The position numbers and the translations under genes are program-made. From Tolypothrix brevis GSE-NOS-MK-07-07A (lineage in GTDB: Bacteria; Cyanobacteriota; Cyanobacteriia; Cyanobacteriales; Nostocaceae): DNA of 64,000 nt. Each line of letters starts with the position of its first letter. Position 1 is the stretch's first letter. Positions 53,265-61,616 of this stretch are shown here, piece by piece. Location: contig JAHHIJ010000028.1 in NCBI GenBank assembly GCA_019358985.1, positions 1 through 64,000 on the forward strand, given 5' to 3'. The notes below the pieces were generated by a model. That model saw only the letters and a program-made list of their open reading frames with translations, had not been told where the DNA came from and ran no database searches.

Positions 53265-54047
53265 TTACGAAAAGTAGGTTTCGTTTTCGCGTAGGGTGAG
53301 GATTTCTACGCCGTCTTCAGTCACAGCTAGGGTATGCTCAAATTGAGCGGATAATTTGCGATCGCGTGTAACAGCTGTCCATTTATCGCTCTTGATCTCA
53401 ACTTCCCAAGTGCCTTCGTTAATCATTGGTTCGATAGTAAAAACCATCCCCGCTCTCAGACGCTTGCCTCTTCCCCGCGTGCCATAATGAAGAATCTCTG
53501 GTGCAGTGTGGAAAACATTACTCACACCATGTCCGGCAAAGTCTCGCACTACAGAAAAGCCTTGGGCTTCTGCGTATTCCTGAATTGCCGCACCAATATC
53601 GCCAACTCGCGCTCCTGGTTTCACCTCAGCAATACCTAATCTAAGACATTCTTGTGTCACCTCAACCAGCTTTTTCGCTTTTGGTGATGGCGTACCGACG
53701 AAGAACGTTTTCGATGTATCGCCGTGGTAGCCTTCAACTAGTGGTGTAACATCAATATTAATGATATCGCCTTCTTTAAGAATTTGTTTGGCATTAGGTA
53801 TGCCGTGACAAACTACTTCATTTACACTGGTGCAAATTGACTTGGGAAAACCTCTGTAGCCTAAAGGTGCGCTTTTGGCATTATGTGCCTGTGTCCAACG
53901 TTCGGCTTCATCATTGAGTTCCAAAGTGCTAACTCCCGGCTTGACCATTGGTTGAAGATGGTGTAACAATTCAGCTGCCAAACGTCCGGCTTGACGCATT
54001 TTATCTATTTCTCTGTGGGATAAAAGAACTATGGTTTCGCTTTTCAT
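53265..54047 (-). CDS. map: Type I methionine aminopeptidase
   Basis: Removes the N-terminal Met from nascent proteins. The 260-residue pita-bread enzyme has the five metal ligands in place: D and D in INIDVTPLVEGYHGDTSKTF (about 97-116), His in DFAGHGVSN, Glu in FTIEPMINEGTWEV and Glu in SAQFEHTLAVTEDG. It also contains the substrate His of CHGIPNAK. The start gives KSETIVLLSHREIDKMRQAG. Cyanobacteria often have several map genes; this one is full length. Confidence 0.94.
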   Translation of the reverse strand: MKSETIVLLSHREIDKMRQAGRLAAELLHHLQPMVKPGVSTLELNDEAERWTQAHNAKSAPLGYRGFPKSICTSVNEVVCHGIPNAKQILKEGDIINIDVTPLVEGYHGDTSKTFFVGTPSPKAKKLVEVTQECLRLGIAEVKPGARVGDIGAAIQEYAEAQGFSVVRDFAGHGVSNVFHTAPEILHYGTRGRGKRLRAGMVFTIEPMINEGTWEVEIKSDKWTAVTRDRKLSAQFEHTLAVTEDGVEILTLRENETYFS

Positions 54048-54214
54048 ATAAATTTAATCTAACTGGGGAATGGTGTAGCGTGGCGGAAATAAAGCTACCG
54101 TTCAGAATTCCAAAAGCTCGAATGAGCGAATTGGGCGAATTGGGCGATCGCGTCTTTGACAGAAGAAGGGGTACTACCGATTTTGCGAGATCAACTAAAA
54201 TGATTGCGTATTTG

Positions 54215-54718
54215 TTAGCGTGAAATCAACACATTAAAGCTTTTAACTTCAATCTCCTTCCCTTTATAGGGTACGTAGCAGACATTATGGGAAGCAGTGT
54301 ATTTCCCAGGTATCCATTTACCTGCGACAACAGCATTACAGACATATACGGGTTCACCACCTTTTACGCCATCTGTTCCCCCAGTGATGGCACCTGGGGG
54401 TAGATCAAGATCGCTTGTAAGAGGTGCCCAGTGAAAATTATCTACAACGAGTACTTGATACTTATCGTATCCGGATTCGTTTCCGTTGTGAGGCACATAG
54501 CATTTTTTCTGTTTTGGAACTAACTTTCCAATACCTACACCGATTGAGCAAACATATAAATTTTCACCATCGAACCCACCGACTACAGCTTTTGGAGGTA
54601 CATAACCATTTCTTCCAGTTACCCATCTGTAACCTGCTGCTGCTGGTTGAATAGCTGTCATTACAGCCCCCGTAGCTATGACAACCAAAGTTAATCCCAT
54701 TATCAATTGTTTCTTCAT
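54215..54718 (-). CDS. Secreted DM9/DUF3421 domain protein
   Basis: A 167-residue exported protein with a signal peptide ending PAAAG (about residue 29). The mature part is two DM9-type repeats: WVTGRNGYVPPKAVVGGFDG, then LYVCSIGVGIGKLVPKQKKC, YVPHNGNE and a second copy WAPLTSDLDLPPGAITGGTDG, VYVCNAVVAGKWIPGKYTAS, CYVPYKGKEIEVKSFNVLI. DM9/DUF3421 proteins are best known from insects, flukes and molluscs, where some bind mannose; in bacteria they are rarer. A lectin-like surface or extracellular role is plausible. It lies next to the IS607-type element. Confidence 0.8.
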   Translation of the reverse strand: MKKQLIMGLTLVVIATGAVMTAIQPAAAGYRWVTGRNGYVPPKAVVGGFDGENLYVCSIGVGIGKLVPKQKKCYVPHNGNESGYDKYQVLVVDNFHWAPLTSDLDLPPGAITGGTDGVKGGEPVYVCNAVVAGKWIPGKYTASHNVCYVPYKGKEIEVKSFNVLISR

Positions 54719-54806
54719 CAGCTTAGTAAATTTTTGAGTATTATAATTAATTAAATAAAGTATAGTCTAATATATACATATATCCTCATTTTGCCGTAAA
54801 AGCTGT

Positions 54807-55391
54807 ATGAAGCTCTCAGACTATGCCCAACATCTTGGAATTTCGTACCAAACAGCGTGGCGACATTTTAAGTCAGGAAAAATACCTTACCCAACTCAAA
54901 AGCTACCCTCCGGGACAGTGATAGTTGATTATGTCCAAGATTCAAGTATTGCAATGAGGGGTAATGCTGCTATTTACGCTCGTGTCAGCAGTGCTGAGAA
55001 TAAAGATTATCTAGAGCGTCAAGCACAGTGTTTAACTGCCTACGCAATCGCCAGGGGTTACAAAGTCCAACACATTGTAAAGGAGACTGGGAGCGGATTA
55101 AACGACAATCGAAAAAAACTAGAAGCTCTTTTAAAAAAGGATGACTACGAAATATTAATTGTTGAGCATCGTGACCGACTTTGCAGATTTGGAAGTAATT
55201 ACCTTGATGTCTTGCTTTCCAGATGTGGTGTGACTTTAGATATCGTTAATACAGTTGACGACAAACGCGACGACTTGATGACTGACTTAGTAGGGATAAT
55301 TACAAGTTTCGCAGCCCGTCTTTACGGACAACGACGCGGAAAACGTAAGACTGAAAAAATCATTGCTACATTACAGGCTACTGATGAATAA
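54807..55391 (+). CDS. tnpA: IS607 family serine recombinase TnpA
   Basis: A 194-residue site-specific recombinase. Residues 1-45 form a MerR-like HTH (LSDYAQHLGISYQTAWRHFK). The serine recombinase domain follows, with the nucleophile Ser in YARVSSAENKD (S61), QAQCLTAYAIARGY and the conserved DRLCRFGSNYLD region. Order and length are those of IS607 transposases, so excision/insertion activity is plausible. Whether its substrate ends are still present is unclear because the element's right side has been replaced. Confidence 0.92.
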   Translation: MKLSDYAQHLGISYQTAWRHFKSGKIPYPTQKLPSGTVIVDYVQDSSIAMRGNAAIYARVSSAENKDYLERQAQCLTAYAIARGYKVQHIVKETGSGLNDNRKKLEALLKKDDYEILIVEHRDRLCRFGSNYLDVLLSRCGVTLDIVNTVDDKRDDLMTDLVGIITSFAARLYGQRRGKRKTEKIIATLQATDE

Positions 55392-55435
55392 CTAAAAGAA
55401 TAGTCAAATATATACAATCATGGTATGGTAGAGAA

Positions 55436-56575
55436 ATGGCATACCAAGTTGAACAACATCAAATTAAACGAGGACATCAGTGGTGGGATTACTGTGCGGA
55501 GGTGTGTTTTGCATCTAAAAACCTTTTTAACACCGCTCAATACACTAATCGCCAGAGCTTTATTTATGGTTGTGGTGTATTGACTCAAGCTGAATTAGAT
55601 AAAATGTTTAACTCAGATATCCATTACAAACAGATTCCCGCGAAAGTCAGCCAACTTGTTTTAAAACAAATTAGTGACTCTTGGCAATCATATTTTAAGG
55701 CTTCTTCGGCATGGAAACTTGATTCTTCTAAGTTCACAGGCAAACCAAAAATGCCAGGGTATTTAGATAGAGGTGGACGCAATTTGATTAAGTTCAACAC
55801 TCAAGCTATTGGTGCAAAAGCCTTTAAGAGTGGTGTTATCGTACCATCAAAGTCACCCATTGAGTTACCTGTGAAACCAGGACTAAAGTTTGAGTCAATG
55901 GTTGAAGTTCGCATAGTTCCCAAGACTGGTTGTTATGTAATTGAGGTAGTTTATGACGATGGTAGCAAACTTGCACACATTAATGATACTGGGTTGGCAG
56001 CAGCAATAGATGTTGGTATTGACAACTTAGCTACGATTGTTTTTTCTGACCCAAAAATTCAACCGATTGCAATTAATGGTAAGCCATTAAAGTCTGAGAA
56101 TCAATGGATGAATAAAGAAGTAGAGATATCACAGTTAAAAGGAAAGCGAAATATCGCCATCGTCATGAACGCTTCGACTTTCTCACAAGCCACTGATATC
56201 GACTATTTTATCACCAACGCTTCTACATCAATTGTCACACCAGAATGGATAGTTAATACCTATTCTCAAAGAAATTGGGTGGAAGTTTTTTACAGGGAAG
56301 CTAAGGGTTGGCTAGGACTAAAAGAATATCAAGTCCGGGACAAAAGAAGTCTACTCCGACATTTTACCTTGGTTTTTTGTGCCTATACTTTTATTCTTTG
56401 GCATCAGATGACTGGGGGTTTGAGACGAAGGTGGGCTTCTAAACCTTTGAACACTTTTACTGAAGCTTTAGAAGCCTTCAGAACGGCTATGTCTTATCGT
56501 TTTTTTGATTGGTTGACCCATAATCGTGACGTATTTGCCGCTTATAAAGCTAGTTTGGGCTACATTTGGGCTTAA
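55436..56575 (+). CDS. Chimera: N-terminal TnpB half fused to C-terminal IS701-type transposase
   Basis: A 379-codon open frame with two unrelated halves. Residues about 1-237 match IS607/IS605 TnpB (OrfB): the start QHQIKRGHQWWDYCAEVCFA, QIPAKVSQLVLKQISDSW, the RuvC-I Asp in AIDVGIDNLATIVFSD (D192) and GKPLKSENQW. At about residue 238 (nucleotide ~56147) it switches to IS701/IS4-type sequence: DIDYFITNASTSIVTPEWIV, then TYSQRNWVEVFYREAKGWLG with the catalytic Glu (E288), and the tail LGYIWA. TnpB's RuvC-II Glu, zinc finger and RuvC-III Asp are absent, as are the first two Asp of the DDE enzyme. Neither activity should survive, unless a new function arose. Start ATG at 55436. Confidence 0.88.
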   Translation: MAYQVEQHQIKRGHQWWDYCAEVCFASKNLFNTAQYTNRQSFIYGCGVLTQAELDKMFNSDIHYKQIPAKVSQLVLKQISDSWQSYFKASSAWKLDSSKFTGKPKMPGYLDRGGRNLIKFNTQAIGAKAFKSGVIVPSKSPIELPVKPGLKFESMVEVRIVPKTGCYVIEVVYDDGSKLAHINDTGLAAAIDVGIDNLATIVFSDPKIQPIAINGKPLKSENQWMNKEVEISQLKGKRNIAIVMNASTFSQATDIDYFITNASTSIVTPEWIVNTYSQRNWVEVFYREAKGWLGLKEYQVRDKRSLLRHFTLVFCAYTFILWHQMTGGLRRRWASKPLNTFTEALEAFRTAMSYRFFDWLTHNRDVFAAYKASLGYIWA

Positions 56576-56673
56576 TTTTTGTTTAAGTCCCGTTAGGCTC
56601 ATAAATTATATGGTTTGAGGTTTCTGTAGCGTTAGATTTATTGTATGCACTCAATTATCAAAGATTAATTATT

Positions 56674-56892
56674 ATGAAATTTCAAGTAATTTTCACATTT
56701 GATTCAGAATATGAAGGTTACGTTGCTGAGGTTCCTGAATTTCCTGGCTGTGTAAGCCAAGGTAAAAGGTTGGATGAGGCAATTGAAAATATTAAGGATG
56801 CTATTATAGGTTATCTTCACGTCCAAACCAAGCATGGCAAACCATACGTAGCTAAAGAATTACAAACCTTTATCGGGGAAGTTTTAGTATAA
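56674..56892 (+). CDS. hicB: HicB-type antitoxin (orphaned)
   Basis: A 72-residue HicB-family protein starting MKFQVIFTFDSEYEGYVAEV, with the partial RNase-H-like fold signature VPEFPGCVSQGKRLDEAIENIKDAI (about 17-41). An upstream in-frame Met at 56641 is unlikely. HicB neutralises the mRNA-cutting HicA toxin. The next bases encode a decayed hicA starting exactly at the base after the stop, so the antitoxin is intact while its toxin is broken. No C-terminal DNA-binding domain is present, as in the short HicB class. Confidence 0.88.
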   Translation: MKFQVIFTFDSEYEGYVAEVPEFPGCVSQGKRLDEAIENIKDAIIGYLHVQTKHGKPYVAKELQTFIGEVLV

Positions 56893-56998
56893 ATGGGACG
56901 TTTATCAAATATTTACGTTAAAGAAATTGTTTAAATTTTTGCAAAGTTTGATTCGATAAACAGGAATTACAGTAGATGAATTCCTAGATAATACATGA
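56893..56998 (+). pseudogene. hicA: Decayed HicA toxin gene
   Basis: An ATG directly after the hicB stop reads MGRLSNIYVKEIV, the normal HicA start (compare RLSNVxGKEVVK). An in-frame TAA replaces the expected Lys codon after IV, and IFAKF continues. The middle of the toxin, including the dsRBD-like His region, is missing. In another frame the end GITVDEFLDNT-stop is recognisable at about 56963-56998, the usual HicA C-terminus. Thus a nonsense change plus an internal deletion of about 25-30 codons destroyed the toxin. Confidence 0.8.
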
Positions 56999-57039
56999 AA
57001 ACTAAAAAAAGCGCGTAGTTTACCACCGCAGGCATCGCT

Positions 57040-57627
57040 ATGAATCCACAACTCGCAGATAAAGTCACCACACTCGAAGAACAGCAATTTCTCTTACCTG
57101 GTTATTATACTTGGGAAGAATTTGAGAAAATTGAAGCTTTAACGACATCGCCTAGTTTAAGGATAACTTACCTGGATGGATATATACAATTTATGACTCT
57201 CGGTGAAGAACATGAAATGCTGAAAAAGGCGATCGCTATTTTGCTAGAAGCATATTTCTTTGAACTCAGTATAAATTTTATCCCTGTAGGTAGCGCTACT
57301 CGTCGTTCTCAAGAAAAAGGTGCTTCATTTGAACCTGATGAATCTTATTATTTAGGAGAAAAGAAACAAAATCCCGATTTAGCAATTGAAATTAATATAA
57401 CCAGTGGCAGCATAGATAAACTAGAAAAATACAAACGTTTTCAAATCACTGAAGTTTGGTTTTGGGAAAATAATCAGTTGTCTTTATATCGACTTCGCGA
57501 TGATAATTATCAACAGATTTCTCGTAGTGAATTGCTACCAGAATTAAATGTAAATTTCTTCGCAACTTGTGTTTTAATGCCCTCAATACTTGAAGCAAGG
57601 ACAGAGTTTATTAAAGGAATTCGCTAG
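57040..57627 (+). CDS. Uma2 family PD-(D/E)XK endonuclease-like protein
   Basis: A 195-residue DUF820/Uma2 protein. The core has GYYTWEEFEKIEAL, ITYLDGYIQFMTLGEEHEML, and the nuclease motif DESYYLGEKKQNPDLAIEINITSGSIDKLEKY (Asp..Glu-x-Asn), with the final W-F-W-E-NNQLSLYRL region. The usual second acidic position reads E-I-N here rather than E-x-K, so activity is doubtful. Uma2 genes are strongly amplified in cyanobacteria; the role is unknown. It follows the hicBA remains by about 40 bases. Confidence 0.88.
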   Translation: MNPQLADKVTTLEEQQFLLPGYYTWEEFEKIEALTTSPSLRITYLDGYIQFMTLGEEHEMLKKAIAILLEAYFFELSINFIPVGSATRRSQEKGASFEPDESYYLGEKKQNPDLAIEINITSGSIDKLEKYKRFQITEVWFWENNQLSLYRLRDDNYQQISRSELLPELNVNFFATCVLMPSILEARTEFIKGIR

Positions 57628-57631
57628 TAGT

Positions 57632-57740
57632 GCTACAGCATATTTCAGGTAAATGAAGTACATGTATAAAACCCAAAACCTTGTAGAGACGTAGCACTGC
57701 TACGTCTCTAGGTGTATTCGATTAGATCGATAGGCTGCTG
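57632..57740. repeat. Family D-related element
   Basis: CTACAGCATATTTCAGGTAAATG and GTACATGTATAAAACCC followed by a GTAGAGACGTAGCACTGCTACG hairpin: the inverse-orientation counterpart of 51889-51991. The right end is poorly conserved. From here to 57985 I see no gene. Confidence 0.65.
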
Positions 57741-57985
57741 CTGTAACTCAGCTTCTCTATCAACCCACACGTATAAATTAAATAACTAAGAGCGTAGATA
57801 CCGAAAATACTTTTACCACAGCGTAACTCTTGCTTCATAAGTCTAGATACAATAGTAGCGGGTTAATCTGGAGGACTTGTCTAGTTATGCTGACAAAATG
57901 GGCAATAATCCAAAATTAGCGGATTTTACATAATAATGATTGTTATATAATACTAAACAACTCTTTTCGCGAGGATGGGAAAGCT

Positions 57986-58705
57986 GTGAGGGATGATTTA
58001 GAAGGCTTGGAGATTAGCCAAAAGCAACTACAAAAGTTGACAAATCTACCTGTGAAAGACGAATTAAGGATAATTGTTAACCCGATTAAAAGATTGGGAC
58101 AGTTATTTATAGAAAAAATCAAAGGTTCTGAAGGTGCCACAGTAGTATTTATTGGATTTTCTATATTTGTTTTTAGCTATCTAATATTGGATGTAATGCT
58201 TAAAGTATTTGCTACATGGATAACAATTCCTTCATGGATATTGTTTATAATAATAACTTTATTTGGAGGTGGTATAACGCAAAGTATATTATATTTTTGG
58301 TGGAAAAAAAGAGGTAAGTTTTTGAGAAAGAATATTACACCATCTTTGGAAATTCTTTTAAATGATGTTGACAGATATAATTCTGTAATTAAAGCAATAG
58401 ATATTAACGACCAAATAGAAGAAGCTGGCAATCCTGAAGTAACTTTAAAGGAAAGAGAAAAAGTACTTGACGCACTTAAGCTAACCAGAAATGATTTGAT
58501 TCGCGCTTTGAAAACAGAAAGAGTTTTGAGAGAAAATAAAAATTTTATTATCAAAAATACAGATTTGTTTGCTAACAATTTACCGACTTTATCGGCAATG
58601 CAAGTTAGTGAACAAGCTACTGAACATGGAAGGTTATTAAATGAAGCATTGGAAATTGCCTTAGACGTGCAACTTGAAATGAGAAGGTTGCAGAGTCAGG
58701 GATAA
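57986..58705 (+). CDS. Hypothetical membrane protein with coiled-coil C-terminus
   Basis: A 239-residue protein with a GTG start at 57986. Two transmembrane helices are clear at about 50-75 (ATVVFIGFSIFVFSYLILDV) and 82-105 (WILFIIITLFGGGITQSILY), followed by a basic WWKKRGKFLRKN and a long helical C-terminal part with alternating charge (LEILLNDVDRYNSVIK to EALEIALDVQLEMRRL). I do not recognise a family. It lies in the accessory patch beside Uma2, hicB and the IS607 remnant, with AT-rich composition, so recent acquisition is likely. Confidence 0.6.
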   Translation: MRDDLEGLEISQKQLQKLTNLPVKDELRIIVNPIKRLGQLFIEKIKGSEGATVVFIGFSIFVFSYLILDVMLKVFATWITIPSWILFIIITLFGGGITQSILYFWWKKRGKFLRKNITPSLEILLNDVDRYNSVIKAIDINDQIEEAGNPEVTLKEREKVLDALKLTRNDLIRALKTERVLRENKNFIIKNTDLFANNLPTLSAMQVSEQATEHGRLLNEALEIALDVQLEMRRLQSQG

Positions 58706-58730
58706 AAGTCACGCATTCAAAAGTCATATT

Positions 58731-58823
58731 ATGTCCGGCAAATCACAAATATTGTAGAGACGTAGCAGTGCTACGTCTCTACGACGGTTGTAACGTTTTT
58801 ATTACTGTTAATTAAACGGACAT
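58731..58823. repeat. Family C element (ATGTCCGG ends)
   Basis: A 93-bp copy: ATGTCCGGCAAATCAC, GTAGAGACGTAGCAGTGCTACG hairpin, and TTACTGTTAATTAAACGGACAT. It matches the copy at 27235-27327 except that its hairpin core is of the TAGCA type. Confidence 0.85.
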
Positions 58824-58956
58824 GATATCAAAGGTCAAAAGTCAGATATTTTGCCTTTTACCTTCCTTCCACTCCCCCACTCCTTTTTTCTCTGACACTC
58901 TAGCCGCGTACAGTCTAATATAAATAAATATTAAATTAGAGCGATCGCTCATCGGT

Positions 58957-59724
58957 ATGGACTGGAAAGAAATTCAAGGCAATTGGGTGTTAATTCCCCG
59001 AAATCCCATCGGTATCATCCATTTCCTGGGTGGTGCATTCGTTGCTACAGCACCTCATCTCACCTACCGTTGGTTATTAGAACAACTGGCGGAAAAAGGC
59101 TATGTTGTAATTGCTACGCCATTTGTCAACACATTGGATCATATAGCGATCGCTAAATCTGTAAACTTAAACTTTGATCGCGTTATCGAACGCTTACAGG
59201 ATTCTTCAGCCTTACGCAAGCGCTACCTCCCCATCTACGGATTGGGACACAGCATGGGTTGTAAACTCCATTTACTCATCGGCAGTACCTTGAGTGTAGA
59301 ACGCGCAGGTAATATCCTCATATCCTTTAACAACTACGCTGCACGGGATGCTATCCCCTTAGTGGAACAATTTAACACAACCTTTGCGATCGAGTTCACC
59401 CCCTCACCGTTGGAAACTAACAAGCTTGTGCAAGAACGCTACAACGTCCGTCGTAACTTGTTAATAAAATTTAGCAATGATACCCTTGACCAATCAGCAG
59501 GTTTAAAGGAAATATTACAACAACGCTTTCCAGAGATGGTGACAGTACAAACCCTGCCTGGAAGCCATGTTACACCCTTAGGTCAAGATGTTAAATGGCA
59601 ACCTGGAGCATCCTTCACTCCCATTGATGCTTTGGGACAGTGGTTTAAGCAAGAAGTTTATCGCGACTTAAATCAACTAAAACGCGCTATGCTCTTGTGG
59701 CTGAATCCCCTTTCACCACCATAA
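58957..59724 (+). CDS. DUF1350 alpha/beta-hydrolase-like protein
   Basis: A 255-residue protein of the DUF1350 family found in cyanobacteria and plastids. It begins MDWKEIQGNWVLIPRNPIGI and has the conserved HFLGGAFVATAPHLTYRWLL. The nucleophile elbow GHSMGCKLH (Ser at about residue 104) and a later His (LPGSHVTPLGQDVKW) are consistent with an alpha/beta-hydrolase. The substrate is unknown. It is intact and full length by eye. Confidence 0.87.
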   Translation: MDWKEIQGNWVLIPRNPIGIIHFLGGAFVATAPHLTYRWLLEQLAEKGYVVIATPFVNTLDHIAIAKSVNLNFDRVIERLQDSSALRKRYLPIYGLGHSMGCKLHLLIGSTLSVERAGNILISFNNYAARDAIPLVEQFNTTFAIEFTPSPLETNKLVQERYNVRRNLLIKFSNDTLDQSAGLKEILQQRFPEMVTVQTLPGSHVTPLGQDVKWQPGASFTPIDALGQWFKQEVYRDLNQLKRAMLLWLNPLSPP

Positions 59725-59795
59725 TGTTTTATAACTGTAAAAAATTGGGAATTTATTTTTCAAAATTTATTATTTACTCTTACCCGTAATTTCCC

Positions 59796-60932
59796 ATGTT
59801 TCAAATCGTAGTAATTGATGATGACCGTTCAGTACAAATCCTGCTGAAAAGGATGTTGGAAAAACAGGGTTATGAGGTAATTGCTGCTAGCAACGGTTCT
59901 GAAGGAATCGCAAAAGTAATTGCTTGCCAGCCGGCACTAATTATTTGTGATTGGATTATGCCAGGATTAAATGGGCTGGAAGTCTGCCATCATATCAAGA
60001 CAGATCCGAATTTATCGACAACATTCTTTATTTTATTAACATCTTTAGATTCCGTAGCAGATCGCGTCAAAGGATTAGATGCTGGTGCCGATGATTTTAT
60101 TGCCAAACCCATTGAGCAGAACGAATTGCAAGCACGAGTAAGAGCAGGATTGCGTCTGCATCAATTAAGTCGAGATTTGCAATCTCAAAAGCTACTTTTA
60201 GAAGCGGAAATGGCAGAAGCTGCTGAATATGTGCGTTCTCTTTTGCCTCTACCGATGTCGGAACTCCTCACCATCAATTCTCGCTTTATTCCTTCACGTC
60301 AACTTGGTGGCGATTGTTTCGATTACTATTGGCTCGATCCTGATTATATGGCAATTTATTTACTAGATACTGCCGGACATGGACTTAAAGCCGCTCTTCC
60401 CTCTATTTCTGTGCTAAATTTACTTCGTTCTCGCGCTCTCAAAAGTCTCAATTACTATCAACCGAGTGAGGTATTAAGAGCGTTAAACGACACTTTCCAG
60501 ATGAATTATCAAAATGACAAATATTTCACAATCTGGTATGGAGTTTACAACCGCATCAAGCGTCAGTTAATTTACTCTAGTGCTGGTCATCCTCCAGCAA
60601 TACTAGTATCGGGCAAATCTGTTAATGTTACCGAAGTCAAACAATTAAGAACCCCCGGAATGCCAGTTGGAATGTTTCCGGAAGCAAAATATGTTGATGG
60701 ATTTTGCAATATTGAAGAGTGCAGCACTCTTTATATCTTTAGTGATGGCGTTTACGAAATCACTAAATCAGATGGTACAATTTGGAGTTTAGATGCTTTC
60801 ATTCAGATGCTGGTCGAGTTACAACATAGGAGTGAAAGGCAACTCGACGAGGTACTAAATTACCTAACCAATTTAAACTCCAAAGAGGCTTTTGATGATG
60901 ATTTATCTATTCTCCAAATAAAGTTTGATTAA
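59796..60932 (+). CDS. Response regulator with PP2C (SpoIIE/RsbU-type) phosphatase domain
   Basis: A 378-residue protein. The receiver domain (1-125) has the DDD acidic pocket (VIDDDRSVQ), phospho-Asp in ICDWIMPGL and the Lys in FIAKPI. A short coiled linker leads to a SpoIIE-type PP2C domain (about 160-378) with metal ligands in GGDCFDYYWLD and DTAGHG and the terminal DDLSILQI. Such proteins dephosphorylate STAS antagonists when activated. It converges end to end with a STAS gene on the other strand (stops 60932 and 60933), its likely substrate. Confidence 0.92.
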   Translation: MFQIVVIDDDRSVQILLKRMLEKQGYEVIAASNGSEGIAKVIACQPALIICDWIMPGLNGLEVCHHIKTDPNLSTTFFILLTSLDSVADRVKGLDAGADDFIAKPIEQNELQARVRAGLRLHQLSRDLQSQKLLLEAEMAEAAEYVRSLLPLPMSELLTINSRFIPSRQLGGDCFDYYWLDPDYMAIYLLDTAGHGLKAALPSISVLNLLRSRALKSLNYYQPSEVLRALNDTFQMNYQNDKYFTIWYGVYNRIKRQLIYSSAGHPPAILVSGKSVNVTEVKQLRTPGMPVGMFPEAKYVDGFCNIEECSTLYIFSDGVYEITKSDGTIWSLDAFIQMLVELQHRSERQLDEVLNYLTNLNSKEAFDDDLSILQIKFD

Positions 60933-61262
60933 CTAAATTCTGGAGAGTACATTTTGATTAAATTCTTCTTGGCTGGGAAATATTTCAAATACCTTATCCA
61001 TACCAGTCAGTTCAAATAATATCCTAACTTGTTCATTAATCGAGCAGATAACAAGTTTAATGTCCGCATCTCGTAGAGTTTTGAAGGCTAACACTAAAGC
61101 TCCCAGTCCGGAACTATCTATAAAAGTCACATTTTGAAAATCAACTAAGATAATTTTCGCACCGCTGTCTGCAATTTCACTAATTTCTTGGCGAAACTCT
61201 TGGGATTCACTGGCATCTAAAATTCCACTGGGTTGAAAGACTTTGATTAAAGGACTCATCAT
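60933..61262 (-). CDS. STAS-domain anti-sigma factor antagonist
   Basis: A 109-residue SpoIIAA/RsbV-type protein. The phosphorylatable Ser is in TFIDSSGLGALVLAFK (about residues 48-63), preceded by the beta strand KIILVDFQNV. It toggles between phosphorylated (by an RsbW-like kinase not seen here) and dephosphorylated (by a PP2C) states. Its stop adjoins the stop of the response-regulator PP2C gene, and a histidine kinase is encoded about 350 bases upstream on the same strand, pointing to one module. Confidence 0.93.
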   Translation of the reverse strand: MMSPLIKVFQPSGILDASESQEFRQEISEIADSGAKIILVDFQNVTFIDSSGLGALVLAFKTLRDADIKLVICSINEQVRILFELTGMDKVFEIFPSQEEFNQNVLSRI

Positions 61263-61616
61263 ATCTCAGGCAGTTATTGGTATAAATGATACAGCTTTTG
61301 AATCTGCATGTATGTATCGATCATAATTCATTTGAATAAATGTTGCAAAATAAAAATAATTAATAATTAATAATTAATAATTAATTCACAACCAGCAATT
61401 TGAGATGATAAACAGTCAGGTTGCCCTCGTGAAGTGAGTTTTCTCAGCATGGATGAAAATCTCTTTTTTAGTAGCTGTTTTTTTAAGTCAGGTTGGATGA
61501 CTTAATAATAACTTCATAAAGAAGTAATGTTACGATTAAGTTTAGACGTTCCGCCGTGCTGTACTAGGACGGTTACGATGTTTTTATTACTGTTAATTAA
61601 AGGGACATGATATAAT
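61263..61616. other. Spacer with an AT tandem repeat and a partial family C element
   Basis: Contains a tandem AATTAATAATT run around 61350-61382 (four units) and a left-truncated family C end at about 61540-61608 (CTGTTAATTAAAGGGACAT). No gene or promoter is obvious. Confidence 0.6.

Larger units (their letters stand above)
54807..56575 (+). mobile_element. IS607-type element with a chimeric second gene
   Basis: A serine-recombinase tnpA followed 44 bases later by a tnpB whose 3' half is replaced by the end of an IS701-type DDE transposase gene. The exact ends of the IS607 element cannot be fixed by eye: IS607 elements lack terminal inverted repeats, and the normal tnpB 3' end and right end are missing here. 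The neighbouring gene on the left encodes a DM9 protein and the next on the right a HicB antitoxin. Confidence 0.8.

Noticed and set aside
53948-54223. 91-codon plus-strand ORF opposite the map start
   Set aside because: Most of it is antisense to map; the remainder (GELGDRVFDRRRGTTDFARS) has no family I recognise.
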